From NCBI RefSeq assembly GCF_003144405.1, contig NZ_PENW01000019.1, positions 94,271 to 158,270 of the forward strand: a stretch of 64,000 nt of DNA, in the 5' to 3' direction. Of the stretch, positions 30,197 through 39,900 are shown one piece after another. Origin of the DNA: Proteus cibi (GTDB lineage: Bacteria; Pseudomonadota; Gammaproteobacteria; Enterobacterales; Enterobacteriaceae). A model generated the notes under the pieces. That model searched no databases, was not told the DNA's origin, and was given only the letters and a program-made list of their open reading frames with translations. Within the stretch, counting starts at the first letter, position 1. Each line of letters starts with the position of its first letter. A program made the position numbers and the translations under genes.

Positions 30197-32044
30197 GTGC
30201 TAAACCGTTATCCTTTGTGGAAGTACCTGATGTTGATAGCCGCTATCCTCATCGGTCTGCTTTACGCACTTCCTAACCTATATGGTGAGGATCCGGCTGT
30301 TCAAATCACTGGCGCGCGGGGAACCGCCGCCAATGAGCAAACACTGGATCAAGTTCGATCTTTATTAGATAAAGAAAAAATTGAAGCGAAATCTATTGCA
30401 CTTGAAAATGGTGCGATTTTGGCTCGTTTCGGTAACCCTGATATTCAGTTGCGTGCCCGTGAAGTGCTGTTGCCTGCCTTAGGCGACCAGTTCATTGTTG
30501 CACTTAACCTTGCACCGGCAACACCAAAATGGTTAGAAGCCATTGGCGGTGAGCCTATGAAACTGGGGTTAGACTTACGTGGTGGTGTTCACTTCCTGAT
30601 GGAAGTCGATATGGAAACCGCGTTAGGCAAACTTCAAGAACAAAATGTTGAGAGCCTACGTACATTATTACGTGATGAAGGCATTCCATATTCATCTATC
30701 CGCAAGACGGATAACTATGGCGTTGAAATCCGTTTCCGTAATTCGGATGATCGCTCTAAAGCTTCAGATTACTTAACTCGTCGTAATCAAGATCTCATTT
30801 TTAGAGATGGTGCAAATAACGCATTAAGCGCTATTTTTACTGACGAACGTTTACGTGATGCGCGGACTTATGCAGTTCAGCAAAACATCACTATCTTACG
30901 TAATCGTGTTAACCAGTTAGGTGTTGCAGAGCCATTAGTTCAACGTCAAGGCGCTGACCGAATTGTTGTTGAATTACCGGGTATCCAAGATACCGCTCGT
31001 GCTAAAGAAATCTTAGGTGCGACAGCAACATTAGAATTCCGTTTAGTCAATACCACTGTTGATCCTTCTGCTTTAGAAACAGGCCGTATTCCAGGCGACT
31101 CAGAAGTGAAATATACCCGTGAAGGTAGACCAACTATCCTTTATAAACGCGTTATTTTAACGGGTGACCACATCACTGACTCAACGTCTCAAGCTGATGA
31201 ATATGGTCAACCTCAAGTGAATATTTCACTTGATAGCGCGGGGGGATCTATCATGTCTAACTTTACGAAGGACAACGTCGGTAAACCGATGGCAACACTG
31301 TTCGTAGAGTATAAAGACAGCGGTAAACGCGATGAGAATGACCGTGCGGTGTTGGTTAAAAGCGAAGAAGTTATCAACGTTGCGAATATTCAGAGTCGTT
31401 TAGGAAATAGCTTCCGTATTACGGGGATTTCAAATGCGAATGAAGCACGTCAATTATCTCTGTTATTACGTGCTGGTGCGTTGATTGCACCTATTCAAAT
31501 CGTTGAAGAAAGAACCATTGGTCCAACTTTGGGTCTGCAAAATATTACGCAAGGTTTAGAAGCGTGTTTATGGGGTCTGATTGCGTCTGTTGCCTTTATG
31601 ATAATTTATTATCGTAAATTTGGTGTGATTGCGAGTACTGCATTAATGGCAAACTTAGTGTTAATCGTTGGGGTAATGTCACTATTACCGGGCGCAACAC
31701 TGACCATGCCGGGTATTGCGGGTATCGTCTTAACACTTGCCGTCGCCGTCGATGCCAACGTACTGATAAACGAACGTATTAAAGAAGAATTACGTAATGG
31801 TCGATCAGTACAACAAGCAATCCATGAAGGTTATAAAGGTGCCTTCTCCAGTATTATTGATGCGAACTTAACCACATTAATTACAGCTGTGATCCTTTAT
31901 GCAGTCGGTACCGGCTCAATTAAAGGTTTTGCTATCACAACTGCAATCGGGGTTGCAACATCCATGTTTACCGCTATTGTCGGTACTCGTGCGATTGTAA
32001 ACCTGCTGTATGGTGGTAAACGCGTTAAGAAACTGTCTATTTAA
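30197..32044 (+). CDS. secD: Protein translocase subunit SecD
   Basis: A 615-residue RND-type membrane protein that uses the proton gradient to pull exported proteins into the periplasm. One N-terminal helix, a large periplasmic region (P1 with [15 protein letters not shown], then the head domain) and five C-terminal helices can be seen. These include [19 protein letters not shown], the conserved D-x-N-x-L helix. The start codon is GTG at 30197. The length equals E. coli SecD. Confidence 0.98.
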   Translation: MLNRYPLWKYLMLIAAILIGLLYALPNLYGEDPAVQITGARGTAANEQTLDQVRSLLDKEKIEAKSIALENGAILARFGNPDIQLRAREVLLPALGDQFIVALNLAPATPKWLEAIGGEPMKLGLDLRGGVHFLMEVDMETALGKLQEQNVESLRTLLRDEGIPYSSIRKTDNYGVEIRFRNSDDRSKASDYLTRRNQDLIFRDGANNALSAIFTDERLRDARTYAVQQNITILRNRVNQLGVAEPLVQRQGADRIVVELPGIQDTARAKEILGATATLEFRLVNTTVDPSALETGRIPGDSEVKYTREGRPTILYKRVILTGDHITDSTSQADEYGQPQVNISLDSAGGSIMSNFTKDNVGKPMATLFVEYKDSGKRDENDRAVLVKSEEVINVANIQSRLGNSFRITGISNANEARQLSLLLRAGALIAPIQIVEERTIGPTLGLQNITQGLEACLWGLIASVAFMIIYYRKFGVIASTALMANLVLIVGVMSLLPGATLTMPGIAGIVLTLAVAVDANVLINERIKEELRNGRSVQQAIHEGYKGAFSSIIDANLTTLITAVILYAVGTGSIKGFAITTAIGVATSMFTAIVGTRAIVNLLYGGKRVKKLSI

Positions 32045-32054
32045 GGAGCACGTT

Positions 32055-33023
32055 GTGGCACAGGATTATACTGTTGAACAATTAAACCATGGTCGTAGAG
32101 TCATTGACTTTATGCGTTGGGACAACGTCGCCTTTAGTATTTCGTTTCTGCTTTTGATAGCGTCAATTGCTATCATTTCCGTGAAAGGATTTAACTGGGG
32201 ACTGGATTTTACAGGTGGTACTGTCATTGAGATCAATCTCAGTCAACCCGCCGACCTTGATAAAATGCGTGATAGCCTAGATACAGCGGGCTTTAAAGAT
32301 CCTCTGTTACAAAACTTTGGTAGCAGTCGCGATATTATGGTGCGTATGCCTCCTGTTGAAGGACAGGCTGGTCAAGAATTAGGTAAGAAAGTTATTGATG
32401 TTATCAATGCTGAAGTTGATAACGATGCTGTGGTAAAACGTATTGAGTTTGTTGGGCCTAGTGTGGGGAGTGAATTGGCTCAAACAGGTGCAATGGCGTT
32501 GTTATCAGCACTTATCTGTATTCTTATCTATGTTGGATTCCGTTTTGAATGGCGTTTGGCGTTAGGTGCGGTGATTGCACTTGCGCATGACGTGGTGATC
32601 ACACTGGGTGTGCTTTCACTGTTCCACATAGAAGTTGACTTAACCATTGTGGCGTCATTGATGTCTGTTATCGGTTACTCACTGAACGATAGTATTGTTG
32701 TATCAGACCGTATTCGTGAGAACTTCCGTAAAATTCGCCGAGGAACATCATATGAAATTATGAACGTTTCTCTTACACAGACATTAAGCCGTACCATCAT
32801 GACATCAGCAACAACATTATTAGTTGTATTAATGCTGTATATCTTTGGTGGTTCAATGCTTCAAGGCTTCTCTTTAGTTATGTTAATCGGTGTTTCAATC
32901 GGTACTATTTCTTCTATTTATGTGGCTTCTGCATTAGCACTGAAAATGGGAATGAAACGTGAACACTTGATTGTACAAAAAGTGGAAAAAGAGGGTGCCG
33001 ATCAGACAACACTCTTACCATAA
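32055..33023 (+). CDS. secF: Protein translocase subunit SecF
   Basis: A 322-residue partner of SecD. Characteristic segments are [35 protein letters not shown] and [17 protein letters not shown]. Translation starts at GTG 32055 after AAGGAG (32043-32048), ten bases past the secD stop. A frame open from 32010 overlaps secD and is not the real start. Confidence 0.98.
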   Translation: MAQDYTVEQLNHGRRVIDFMRWDNVAFSISFLLLIASIAIISVKGFNWGLDFTGGTVIEINLSQPADLDKMRDSLDTAGFKDPLLQNFGSSRDIMVRMPPVEGQAGQELGKKVIDVINAEVDNDAVVKRIEFVGPSVGSELAQTGAMALLSALICILIYVGFRFEWRLALGAVIALAHDVVITLGVLSLFHIEVDLTIVASLMSVIGYSLNDSIVVSDRIRENFRKIRRGTSYEIMNVSLTQTLSRTIMTSATTLLVVLMLYIFGGSMLQGFSLVMLIGVSIGTISSIYVASALALKMGMKREHLIVQKVEKEGADQTTLLP

Positions 33024-33051
33024 TAGAGCGTTTATCTGATAAAACATCGCA

Positions 33052-33088
33052 AACACCCTGCCAGTGTATACTGACAGGGTGTTTTTTG
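33052..33088 (+). terminator. Terminator after secF
   Basis: AACACCCTG (33052-33060) pairs with CAGGGTGTT (33075-33083), with an inner CAGT/ACTG stem, followed by a T-run. It ends the queA-to-secF transcription block. Confidence 0.9.
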
Positions 33089-33139
33089 TTCACTGAACAG
33101 GTACACTGTTTATGAGTATTGTCAAAAGTAGGAATAACT

Positions 33140-33589
33140 ATGCATTGCCCATTTTGTGGAGCCGTAGATACCAAGGTAATTGATTCCAGACTTGTTGGTG
33201 ATGGTTCACAAGTGCGCCGTCGTCGCCAATGTCTTGTTTGTCATGAACGTTTTACTACCTTTGAAGTAGCAGAGTTAGTGATGCCTCGTGTTGTGAAAAG
33301 TGATGAAATACGTGAGCCTTTTGATGAAGAGAAACTTCGTCGAGGTATGCTTAAAGCATTAGAAAAGCGTCCCGTCAGTTCAGATGATGTTGAAGCTGCA
33401 ATAAGCCATATTAAATCACAATTAAGAGCGACGGGTGAAAGAGAAATCCCTTCAAAAGAAATTGGCAATTTTGTTATGGAACAACTAAAGAAACTCGATA
33501 AAGTGGCTTATATTCGCTTTGCTTCTGTTTATCGTAGTTTTGAAGATATCCGTGATTTTGGTGAAGAAATTGCAAAATTACAGGATTAA
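33140..33589 (+). CDS. nrdR: Transcriptional repressor NrdR
   Basis: A 149-residue repressor of ribonucleotide reductase operons. It has an N-terminal zinc ribbon ([10 protein letters not shown] and CLVCHERF) followed by an ATP-cone domain that senses ATP and dATP ([16 protein letters not shown], then [14 protein letters not shown]). The start at ATG 33140 gives the family N-terminus MHCPFC and exactly the E. coli length; a TTG-started frame from 33119 is not needed. It is followed by ribD as in most gammaproteobacteria. Confidence 0.97.
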   Translation: MHCPFCGAVDTKVIDSRLVGDGSQVRRRRQCLVCHERFTTFEVAELVMPRVVKSDEIREPFDEEKLRRGMLKALEKRPVSSDDVEAAISHIKSQLRATGEREIPSKEIGNFVMEQLKKLDKVAYIRFASVYRSFEDIRDFGEEIAKLQD

Positions 33590-33651
33590 TACTGTGCTTT
33601 ATTTAATGATTTGAAAAATAACGATAAATAATAAAATTACATGTAATTATT

Positions 33652-34806
33652 ATGATAAATAACAACAGCAACAACCCAAGTGAAAATGAAAGCCTGCATG
33701 ATGAACACTATATGCGTCGAGCCATCGAGCTTGCAGCATTAGGTCGCTTTACAACATCCCCTAATCCTAATGTGGGGTGTGTGATTGTAAAAGAGGGCGA
33801 GATTATCGGTGAAGGTTATCACCATCATGCAGGTGGTCCTCATGCTGAAGTCAATGCATTAAAAATGGCAGGAGATAAAGCAAAAGGGGCGACGGCGTAT
33901 GTTACACTTGAACCTTGTAGCCACTTTGGTAAAACGCCACCTTGTGCTGATGCCTTGATTAATGCAGGTATAAAACGCGTTGTTGCTGCGATGCAAGATC
34001 CAAATCCTCAAGTTGCAGGACGAGGATTACACAAATTATTATCAGCTGGAATTGATGTATCACATGGTGTTTTAATGCAAGAAGCTGAAAAACTTAACGT
34101 TGGCTTTTTTAAACGAATGAGAACAGGCTTCCCTTATATCCAACTAAAATTAGGTGCATCTTTAGATGGTAAAACAGCATTAGCATCGGGTGAAAGCCAA
34201 TGGATAACCTCTAAAGCCTCTCGTCGAGATGTACAAAATTTTCGGGCTCAAGCCAGCGCTATTTTAACGACAAGTGCAACAGTGCTTGCTGATAACCCAT
34301 CTATGAATGTACGTTGGGATGAGCTTTCAGATGAAATTAAAGCGCTTTATCCAGAAGAAACGCTACGCCAACCTATTCGCATTGTTGCTGATAGCCAAAA
34401 TAGAGTGACTGAAAATCATAAAATCACTCAAATTGAAGGCGAATGCTGGCTGGCACGTACAAAATCACAGCCAGCTGATTGGCAAGGTAATGTATCAGAA
34501 ATCCTATTACCAACGAATGGTAAAAACAGTGGTGTGGATTTAGTTTTATTAATGATGCAATTAGGTAAACGCAATATCAATACCGTATGGGTTGAAAGTG
34601 GTGCGCATTTTGCTGGTGCATTATTAGAGGCTGGGCTTGTTGATGAGCTTATTATATATATTGCACCTAAAATTTTAGGGAATGATGCACGTGGATTATT
34701 TGCACTTTCTCCACTCTCATCCTTATCCGAAGCACCTGAATTTACAGTAGATTCTCTCCAACAAATTGGCTCTGATATCAGAGTTTGTTTAAAACCTCGT
34801 TATTAA
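33652..34806 (+). CDS. ribD: Bifunctional riboflavin deaminase/reductase RibD
   Basis: A 384-residue enzyme for the second and third steps of riboflavin synthesis. The N-terminal deaminase has the zinc motif HAEVNAL and PCSHFGKTPPCADAL. The C-terminal reductase (about 150-380) carries KLGASLDGKTALASGESQWIT and VWVESGAHFAGALL. The N-terminus has about 15 extra residues (Asn/Ser-rich) compared with E. coli RibD. No ribosome-binding site is evident before ATG 33652; instead the palindrome AATTACATGTAATT (33637-33650) abuts it. No alternative in-frame start nearby fits better. Confidence 0.95.
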   Translation: MINNNSNNPSENESLHDEHYMRRAIELAALGRFTTSPNPNVGCVIVKEGEIIGEGYHHHAGGPHAEVNALKMAGDKAKGATAYVTLEPCSHFGKTPPCADALINAGIKRVVAAMQDPNPQVAGRGLHKLLSAGIDVSHGVLMQEAEKLNVGFFKRMRTGFPYIQLKLGASLDGKTALASGESQWITSKASRRDVQNFRAQASAILTTSATVLADNPSMNVRWDELSDEIKALYPEETLRQPIRIVADSQNRVTENHKITQIEGECWLARTKSQPADWQGNVSEILLPTNGKNSGVDLVLLMMQLGKRNINTVWVESGAHFAGALLEAGLVDELIIYIAPKILGNDARGLFALSPLSSLSEAPEFTVDSLQQIGSDIRVCLKPRY

Positions 34807-34827
34807 TAGACGCAAATAAGTGTGTCT

Positions 34828-34857
34828 ACGGCGCTATTTGTAGTAAAATAGCGCCGT
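34828..34857 (+). other. Strong hairpin after ribD without a T-run
   Basis: ACGGCGCTATTT (34828-34839) pairs perfectly over 12 bases with AAATAGCGCCGT (34846-34857) around a six-base loop. No T-run follows on the plus strand, so this is more likely an mRNA-end protector than a terminator. A more usual terminator lies at 34905-34926. Confidence 0.6.
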
Positions 34858-34904
34858 GTGTGTTATTTCCTGTCGTTACGACATCGTTATCAGCCAACTA
34901 AATG

Positions 34905-34926
34905 CCTTGATTTTTCAAGGGTTTTT
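34905..34926 (+). terminator. Small terminator between ribD and ribH
   Basis: CCTTGA (34905-34910), loop TTTT, TCAAGG (34915-34920), then GTTTTT. The stem is short, so read-through is likely. Confidence 0.55.
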
Positions 34927-34983
34927 GGCTCCTTTGCTGTGTGATAATAAAACAGAGCGCAGTGAAGGAAAGAATATGATAAA

Positions 34984-35005
34984 ATCCGCGCCCCGCGGAT
35001 AGGAG
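34984..35005 (+). promoter_or_regulatory. GC-rich hairpin touching the ribH ribosome-binding site
   Basis: ATCCGCG (34984-34990) pairs with CGCGGAT (34994-35000) around a CCC loop, and the AGGAG ribosome-binding site starts immediately after (35001-35005). A possible -10 element, TATGAT, is at 34975-34980, so the hairpin would sit near the very 5' end of a ribH transcript. A 5'-end hairpin could shield the message; a control function is conjecture. Confidence 0.45.
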
Positions 35006-35018
35006 AAAAAGGTAACCT

Positions 35019-35489
35019 ATGAACGTAATCAAAGGTGTTGTCGCGGCGCCAAACGCACGCGTAGCAATTGCAATTGCCCGTTTTAATAACTTTATCAACG
35101 ACAGCCTATTAGAAGGTGCGGTTGATGCATTAGAACGCATTGGACAAGTTTCCTCTGAAAATATTACCGTCGTTTGGGTTCCAGGCGCTTATGAGTTGCC
35201 ATTAACGGTTAAAGCATTAGCCGAAAGCGACAAATATGATGCAGTTATCGCATTAGGTACTGTTATCCGTGGTGGAACCGCACATTTTGAATACGTTGCT
35301 GGCGAATGCAGTTCTGGTTTATCTCAAGTTGCAATGCAAAGCGAGATCCCTGTGACTTTTGGTGTATTAACTACTGAAAGTATTGAACAGGCAATTGAAC
35401 GCGCTGGAACTAAAGCGGGCAACAAAGGTGCTGAAGCTGCAATGACAGCACTTGAAATGATCAATGTACTTAAAGCCATAAAAGGCTAA
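35019..35489 (+). CDS. ribH: 6,7-dimethyl-8-ribityllumazine synthase
   Basis: A 156-residue enzyme (called RibE in E. coli) that condenses the pyrimidine from RibD with 3,4-dihydroxy-2-butanone 4-phosphate. Family markers are [39 protein letters not shown] (catalytic His region) and [15 protein letters not shown]. Subunits assemble into large shells. It precedes nusB by 28 bases. Confidence 0.97.
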   Translation: MNVIKGVVAAPNARVAIAIARFNNFINDSLLEGAVDALERIGQVSSENITVVWVPGAYELPLTVKALAESDKYDAVIALGTVIRGGTAHFEYVAGECSSGLSQVAMQSEIPVTFGVLTTESIEQAIERAGTKAGNKGAEAAMTALEMINVLKAIKG

Positions 35490-35517
35490 TCATCTGTTTT
35501 AACTTAAGGGGAATTTT

Positions 35518-35931
35518 GTGAAACCTGCTGCTCGTCGTCGTGCTCGTGAGTGTGCTGTTCAAGCTATCTACTCATGGCAATTATCCGGAAATGACATCGC
35601 GGATGTGGAATTGGAGTTTTTATCCGAGCAGGATACCCAAGGTGTAGATATTGCTTATTTTCGTGAGCTTTTAGTGGGTGTTGCCATTAATGCAACACGT
35701 TTAGATAAGGCGATGGAACCTTATTTATCCCGTCAACTTGAAGAGTTAGGCCAAGTTGAAAAAGCTATTTTACGTTTAGCAATGTTTGAACTTAGCTTCC
35801 GTGAAGATGTTCCTTACAAAGTTGCGATTAACGAAGCGATTGAACTGGCTAAGGTATTTGGTGCTGACGATAGCCATAAATTTGTTAATGGCGTGCTTGA
35901 TAAAGCGGCACCAACTGTACGTAAAAAATAA
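35518..35931 (+). CDS. nusB: Transcription antitermination factor NusB
   Basis: A 137-residue all-helical RNA-binding protein that with NusE binds boxA of rRNA leaders. Typical blocks are [33 protein letters not shown] and [31 protein letters not shown] start at 35518 behind AAGGGG. Confidence 0.97.
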   Translation: MKPAARRRARECAVQAIYSWQLSGNDIADVELEFLSEQDTQGVDIAYFRELLVGVAINATRLDKAMEPYLSRQLEELGQVEKAILRLAMFELSFREDVPYKVAINEAIELAKVFGADDSHKFVNGVLDKAAPTVRKK

Positions 35932-35964
35932 TGTTTTTCACGTTTCCTCTATGGTAAATAATTC

Positions 35965-35987
35965 AAGGCCGGTATTTCCGGCCTTTT
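35965..35987 (+). terminator. Terminator after nusB
   Basis: AAGGCCGG (35965-35972) pairs with CCGGCCTT (35978-35985), followed by TTGTTTAAT. The T-run is short, so some read-through into thiL is possible. Confidence 0.75.
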
Positions 35988-36034
35988 GTTTAATAAAACT
36001 CGTTTAGTATGCACAGCTAAATAGGAAATAGATA

Positions 36035-37018
36035 ATGCCTTGTGGTGAATTTTCCCTTATTAAGCAATATTTCACTTCACAGCCTGTAAAACGAAAAGAT
36101 GTGAGTACGGGCATTGGAGATGACTGCGCAATATTGACGGTGCCTGAAAAGCAGCAAGTCGCTATTAGCACTGATACGTTAGTGAGCGGCATTCACTTTC
36201 TTCCTTCTATCTCACCTGAAGATTTAGCTTATAAAGCACTTGCTGTAAATATTAGTGATTTAGCTGCCGTTGGTGCAGATCCTTCTTGGGCGTCATTAGC
36301 TTTAACGCTTCCTGATACAAACAGTGAATGGCTTGAGGCATTTAGTCGCTCTTTCTTTGCGTTAGCTGATTATTATGCAATCCAGTTAATCGGTGGTGAT
36401 ACCACTCGTGGTCCTTTAAGCTTAACAATCACAATACAAGGGCTTGTTCCACAAGGAACCGCATTGCTTCGTTCTGGCGCTAAAATTGGCGATTGGATCT
36501 ATGTTACGGGTTTTTTAGGTGATAGTGCGGCAGGACTTGCTGTATTACAAAATAGATTACAGCCGACAGAAAAAGAGCATAGTGATTATTTTGTTGCAAG
36601 GCATTTGCGTCCTCAACCTCGTTTACTACAAGGTCAAGCATTACGTCATTTAGCGACATCAGCGATTGATATTTCTGATGGATTGATTTCAGATTTGAAC
36701 CATATTCTCACAGCAAGTGGTTGTGGGGCTCGCTTAAATTTAGATGCATTACCTTACTCATCAGCAATGAAAGCGGAAGTGAGCGAAGAACAAGCGGAGA
36801 TTTGGGCATTAAGTGGCGGCGAAGATTATGAATTATGTTTTACGGTGCCTGAAATCAACCGTGGCGCGTTAGAGATTGCATTAGCCCATACAGGCGCCGA
36901 TTTTCATTGCATAGGGCAAATTATGCCGATTGCTGAAGGTATTCGTTATTTACGAGATGGTAAAGATGTTTACCCTAATCTCAAAGGGTTTGATCATTTC
37001 AGTGAGTCTGATCAGTAA
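36035..37018 (+). CDS. thiL: Thiamine-monophosphate kinase
   Basis: A 327-residue AIR-synthase-fold kinase that makes thiamine diphosphate from thiamine monophosphate. Motifs are [63 protein letters not shown] and [11 protein letters not shown]. The first residues (MPCGEFSLI) match E. coli ThiL. In E. coli pgpA follows directly; here it does not, and the next thing is a duplicated terminator hairpin. Confidence 0.97.
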   Translation: MPCGEFSLIKQYFTSQPVKRKDVSTGIGDDCAILTVPEKQQVAISTDTLVSGIHFLPSISPEDLAYKALAVNISDLAAVGADPSWASLALTLPDTNSEWLEAFSRSFFALADYYAIQLIGGDTTRGPLSLTITIQGLVPQGTALLRSGAKIGDWIYVTGFLGDSAAGLAVLQNRLQPTEKEHSDYFVARHLRPQPRLLQGQALRHLATSAIDISDGLISDLNHILTASGCGARLNLDALPYSSAMKAEVSEEQAEIWALSGGEDYELCFTVPEINRGALEIALAHTGADFHCIGQIMPIAEGIRYLRDGKDVYPNLKGFDHFSESDQ

Positions 37019-37032
37019 GCCTATCTCAATTT

Positions 37033-37062
37033 AAAAGGCGCTCTATAAGCGCCTTTCAGAAT
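37033..37062. repeat. 30-bp direct repeat, copy 1 (thiL terminator hairpin)
   Basis: A 30-base unit identical to 38085-38114. It contains the stem AAAGGCGC/GCGCCTTT with loop TCTATAA. It serves as terminator after thiL and, read leftwards, after the orphan gene at 37083-37979 (T-run on the minus strand). Confidence 0.9.
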
Positions 37063-37082
37063 ATTTTGAAGAGGCTATTGCA

Positions 37083-37979
37083 TTAGGTTCTTTCAGCTTT
37101 ACGTTTAGCAATACGTTCTTTAATGGATGCTATATCTAGTATAACGCCTTTGTTTGAACCTGACGTTTTCACTGCAACTCTCGTTTTGGGTTTAACTGAA
37201 TTATTCATGCGAGAGCCTCCTTTGGTTTTCGGATCATTGGTTAAATTATGCTCATGAGTAAATGAGGTGTCAACCGATTTGATTTCTCGTTCTAGTTCCT
37301 CTTTATCTCTTTCCCTTTCATTATCCATCATTAATATTAATTCACTTAGTTCTTCTTTATTTCCACAGTTTTCTTTAATTAAATGGAGGATTTTTTTATT
37401 ATATTGTTCTATTGTTCCTGTATCTAACCAATTTAGTTTATCAACAATAAGGTTTTTCTCTAGCCACTTAATATAATCAAAGCCTCCACCAGAACAGCGA
37501 TCTTTTATAGATGCCGAATTCATACTTATTTTAATAAAGTGATCACCGTATTTGATAAAATCATAATGTTGACCATTTATAGTAATTATTTGAATATTAT
37601 TTATATAACACTCAATTGCATATTCAGAACCAGAACCAGCACCATAAAAAATATAATTATAGTTTTTTGTTGTAGTCGCACCTTGAAAATAAACAACTTC
37701 TCCGTTCTTTCTATCTATTTCAATAAATTCACAAATATCCTCATCCATATTTGAAAGAACACCTATTAGTGTAGCATACTCTTCATCTATACCTATATTA
37801 TCTCCAATATAAAATTCTAATATAACTAATATTGAATTTATATAACCAGAATAGAATATGATGCTATTATCAAGCACATAAAATTTCTTAAAAGGAGCAG
37901 GCGCAGGGTTATCATCATAATCAGTCCATAGTCTATCTGCTGCTACAAATGCTAAATTTTGAGAAATAATTGTAGTCAT
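37083..37979 (-). CDS. Orphan HslV/proteasome-like Ntn-hydrolase, putative
   Basis: A 298-residue protein I cannot place in a named family. Its first 20 residues, TTIISQNLAFVAADR after Met removal, parallel HslV (TTIVSVRR...IAGDG). Thr2 would become the N-terminal nucleophile, Asp15 matches the conserved Asp of A-G-D, and Lys31 or Lys32 in PFKKFYVLD matches the catalytic Lys33. Further on, FYGAGSGSEYA (residues 111-121) matches the GSGG.YA serine loop of HslV. The C-terminal 80 residues are charged (NERERDKEELEREIK, then a basic tail ending RIAKRKAERT). No hslU, signal peptide or partner gene is adjacent. It is unusually AT-rich and sits between 30-bp direct repeats, which suggests acquisition. 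A proteasome-like peptidase is a motif-based inference. Confidence 0.55.
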   Translation of the reverse strand: MTTIISQNLAFVAADRLWTDYDDNPAPAPFKKFYVLDNSIIFYSGYINSILVILEFYIGDNIGIDEEYATLIGVLSNMDEDICEFIEIDRKNGEVVYFQGATTTKNYNYIFYGAGSGSEYAIECYINNIQIITINGQHYDFIKYGDHFIKISMNSASIKDRCSGGGFDYIKWLEKNLIVDKLNWLDTGTIEQYNKKILHLIKENCGNKEELSELILMMDNERERDKEELEREIKSVDTSFTHEHNLTNDPKTKGGSRMNNSVKPKTRVAVKTSGSNKGVILDIASIKERIAKRKAERT

Positions 37980-38084
37980 TACTTGTAATAGTATGATTGA
38001 ATTTAAAAGAATTTAATTATTCTATATTGATGAGAGATAAAAGTGAAAATATACTTAAATACTTAAATATATTAATGGATATTA
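37980..38084. other. Upstream region of the orphan gene, inside the repeat-flanked insert
   Basis: Very AT-rich DNA that must hold the promoter of the leftward orphan gene. It includes a tandem ATACTTAA duplication (38051-38066). Confidence 0.4.
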
Positions 38085-38114
38085 AAAAGGCGCTCTATAA
38101 GCGCCTTTCAGAAT
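38085..38114. repeat. 30-bp direct repeat, copy 2
   Basis: Identical over 30 bases to 37033-37062, at a distance of 1052 bases, in the same orientation. The copies bracket the orphan gene. It can also act as a terminator for leftward transcripts from yjdM. Confidence 0.9.
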
Positions 38115-38165
38115 GCAATAACATCGAGATCTATCAACAAAGATATTATCAATAATCTGTTATTC

Positions 38166-38501
38166 TTAGTTTTTCTTAACAAATTCAGATTTCAACTTCA
38201 TTGGTCCAAAGCCATCAATTTTACAATCAATATTATGGTCGCCTTCCACTAAACGGATACCTTTTACTTTAGTCCCTATTTTCAGCATAGTTGAGCTACC
38301 TTTGACTTTGAGATCTTTAATCACCGTCACGGAATCGCCATCAGCTAATACATTGCCGTTAGCATCTTTAACCACTAACTCATCGTTATCAACGGTTGGT
38401 TCAGTATCGTTCCACTCGTGCGCACATTCAGGGCAAACATACATTGCACCATCTTCATAGGTGTATTCTGAATTGCACTTAGGACAAGAAGGTAATGACA
38501 T
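38166..38501 (-). CDS. yjdM: YjdM (PhnA) family zinc-ribbon protein
   Basis: A 111-residue small protein nearly identical in pattern to E. coli YjdM (formerly PhnA, same length). It has an N-terminal zinc ribbon [12 protein letters not shown]...CPECAHEW followed by a small beta domain ending [20 protein letters not shown]. Despite its old name its role is unclear; it is not part of the C-P lyase pathway. ATG 38501 gives MSLPSCPKC; an upstream in-frame start at 38525 adds eight unrelated residues. A -10-like TATACT lies on the minus strand at 38659-38664. Confidence 0.95.
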   Translation of the reverse strand: MSLPSCPKCNSEYTYEDGAMYVCPECAHEWNDTEPTVDNDELVVKDANGNVLADGDSVTVIKDLKVKGSSTMLKIGTKVKGIRLVEGDHNIDCKIDGFGPMKLKSEFVKKN

Positions 38502-38834
38502 AATAATACTCTCAAATTTTATCAAAATGGGAAGTGATTAATCGTCACAATGAGGATAACACTTGCCCCATACATTAAAGGACACATTATCGTTTAAGAG
38601 TAAACATGCTAAGCAATCCCCTAAATGGGCGTTGCTTCAGATAATGTGAAAGGGCAATAGTATAATAGATTTGATGGAAATTTGCATCTTTCACCGGTTA
38701 TGACATAACGAGTGAGGAAAAGTAGATTAGATATTGAGAGTTAAATAGAAAATAAAGATAAATAAAATTAGTTTTGAATATCTGTTAACTCAATGATATT
38801 AAATAAATAATATTATAAATATAACTAAAAATAA
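38502..38834. other. Intergenic region between yjdM and rbsR
   Basis: No gene is seen. AAGCAA (38611-38616) pairs with TTGCTT (38632-38637), with CCC/GGG inside, forming a hairpin of unknown role in the probable yjdM 5' leader. The remainder is AT-rich. Confidence 0.4.
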
Positions 38835-38859
38835 ATGCCCTCATCGTAAATGAGAGCAT
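38824..38859 (-). terminator. Probable terminator of the rbs operon
   Basis: On the minus strand ATGCTCTCAT pairs with ATGAGGGCAT (one mismatch; plus-strand arms 38835-38844 and 38850-38859), followed by a T-rich tract. It lies 30-65 bases past the rbsR stop. Confidence 0.6.
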
Positions 38860-38888
38860 CATCAATAATAGTGTTAATCTTCTTGTTA

Positions 38889-39896
38889 TTATTTTATGAA
38901 ATCTATCACAGATCCACGTTCTATAAGTTTGGGTGTAAGCACCAGAACATTGTCATCAGCATCGATATTTTCCATACGATGTAATAATTGGCTGACAGCG
39001 AGTTTTCCTAATTCATCTTTGGGTTGGTGGATCGTAGAAAGAGGAGGGATCATATAGGAAGCGAGATCGATATCGTCATAACCCATGATTGAAATATCAT
39101 CAGGTACACGCAAACCTTTTTGATAAATAGCTTGATAAGCACCAACAGCCATCGCGTCATTACAGGTAAAAACCGCTTGTGGCAAGACAGAAAGTGAGAG
39201 TAACTTTTGCATTGCGCTAAATCCACCGGCAAATTCAAAATCGCTGGTTAACACAAACTCTTCTCGAATAGCTAATCCGGCTTTTTGCATTGCATTGTAA
39301 TAACCTTGCAAACGATGTTTTGCAGGCAGTTTATCTTGGGGACCTGCAATACAAGCAATTTCAGTAAAGCCTTTTTTAATCAGATAATTGGTTGCGATTT
39401 CTCCCCCAAGCAGAGAGTTATCTTGAATAATATCGCCCCCGTATTCAAACGGAGACCAATCCATCATAACCATAGGTAAACGAGGATAACGATTTAGCAC
39501 TTCATGAGAGGGCGCTCTGGCTTCAGTTGACATTAATAATAAGCCATCAACACGTTTTTGTAGCAACGTTTCAAGGCTACTATCCATGCGCTCGTAATCA
39601 CCTTCAGTGTTACATAAAATAAGGCTATAACCTTTTTCGTAACAACTGCGTTCAACGCCACGAACAACTTCTGCATAAAACGGGTTACTACTGGCTGTCA
39701 CTAACATTCCAATAGTGTGAGTACAGTTCATTTTTAAACTGCGTGCTAAAGCCGAAGGCGCGTAATTTAAGGTTTCGATAGCGTCGTTAACCTTTTTACG
39801 AATGCCTTCGCTAACATAACGATTGTTATTGATAACGTGAGAAACAGTTGATGTCGAAACGCCCGCCAAACGGGCGACATCTTTCATTGTCGCCAA
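38889..39896 (-). CDS. rbsR: Ribose operon repressor RbsR
   Basis: A 335-residue LacI/GalR-family repressor. The N-terminal helix-turn-helix is [28 protein letters not shown] with a hinge [11 protein letters not shown], followed by a periplasmic-binding-protein-like ribose domain. It is the last gene of rbsDACBKR, four bases after rbsK. Two operator-like palindromes (44753-44768 and 44832-44843) upstream of rbsD are its likely targets; ribose releases it. Confidence 0.96.
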   Translation of the reverse strand: MATMKDVARLAGVSTSTVSHVINNNRYVSEGIRKKVNDAIETLNYAPSALARSLKMNCTHTIGMLVTASSNPFYAEVVRGVERSCYEKGYSLILCNTEGDYERMDSSLETLLQKRVDGLLLMSTEARAPSHEVLNRYPRLPMVMMDWSPFEYGGDIIQDNSLLGGEIATNYLIKKGFTEIACIAGPQDKLPAKHRLQGYYNAMQKAGLAIREEFVLTSDFEFAGGFSAMQKLLSLSVLPQAVFTCNDAMAVGAYQAIYQKGLRVPDDISIMGYDDIDLASYMIPPLSTIHQPKDELGKLAVSQLLHRMENIDADDNVLVLTPKLIERGSVIDFIK

Positions 39897-39900
39897 AGTA

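Noticed and set aside
33590-35018. FMN riboswitch near ribD or ribH
   Set aside because: No RFN-element conserved core was recognisable; only simple hairpins.
34898-35140. Minus-strand 80-residue frame over ribH
   Set aside because: Antisense to the well-supported ribH start region, low-complexity content.
35988-36034. TPP riboswitch before thiL
   Set aside because: The gap is far too short and has no thi-box sequence.
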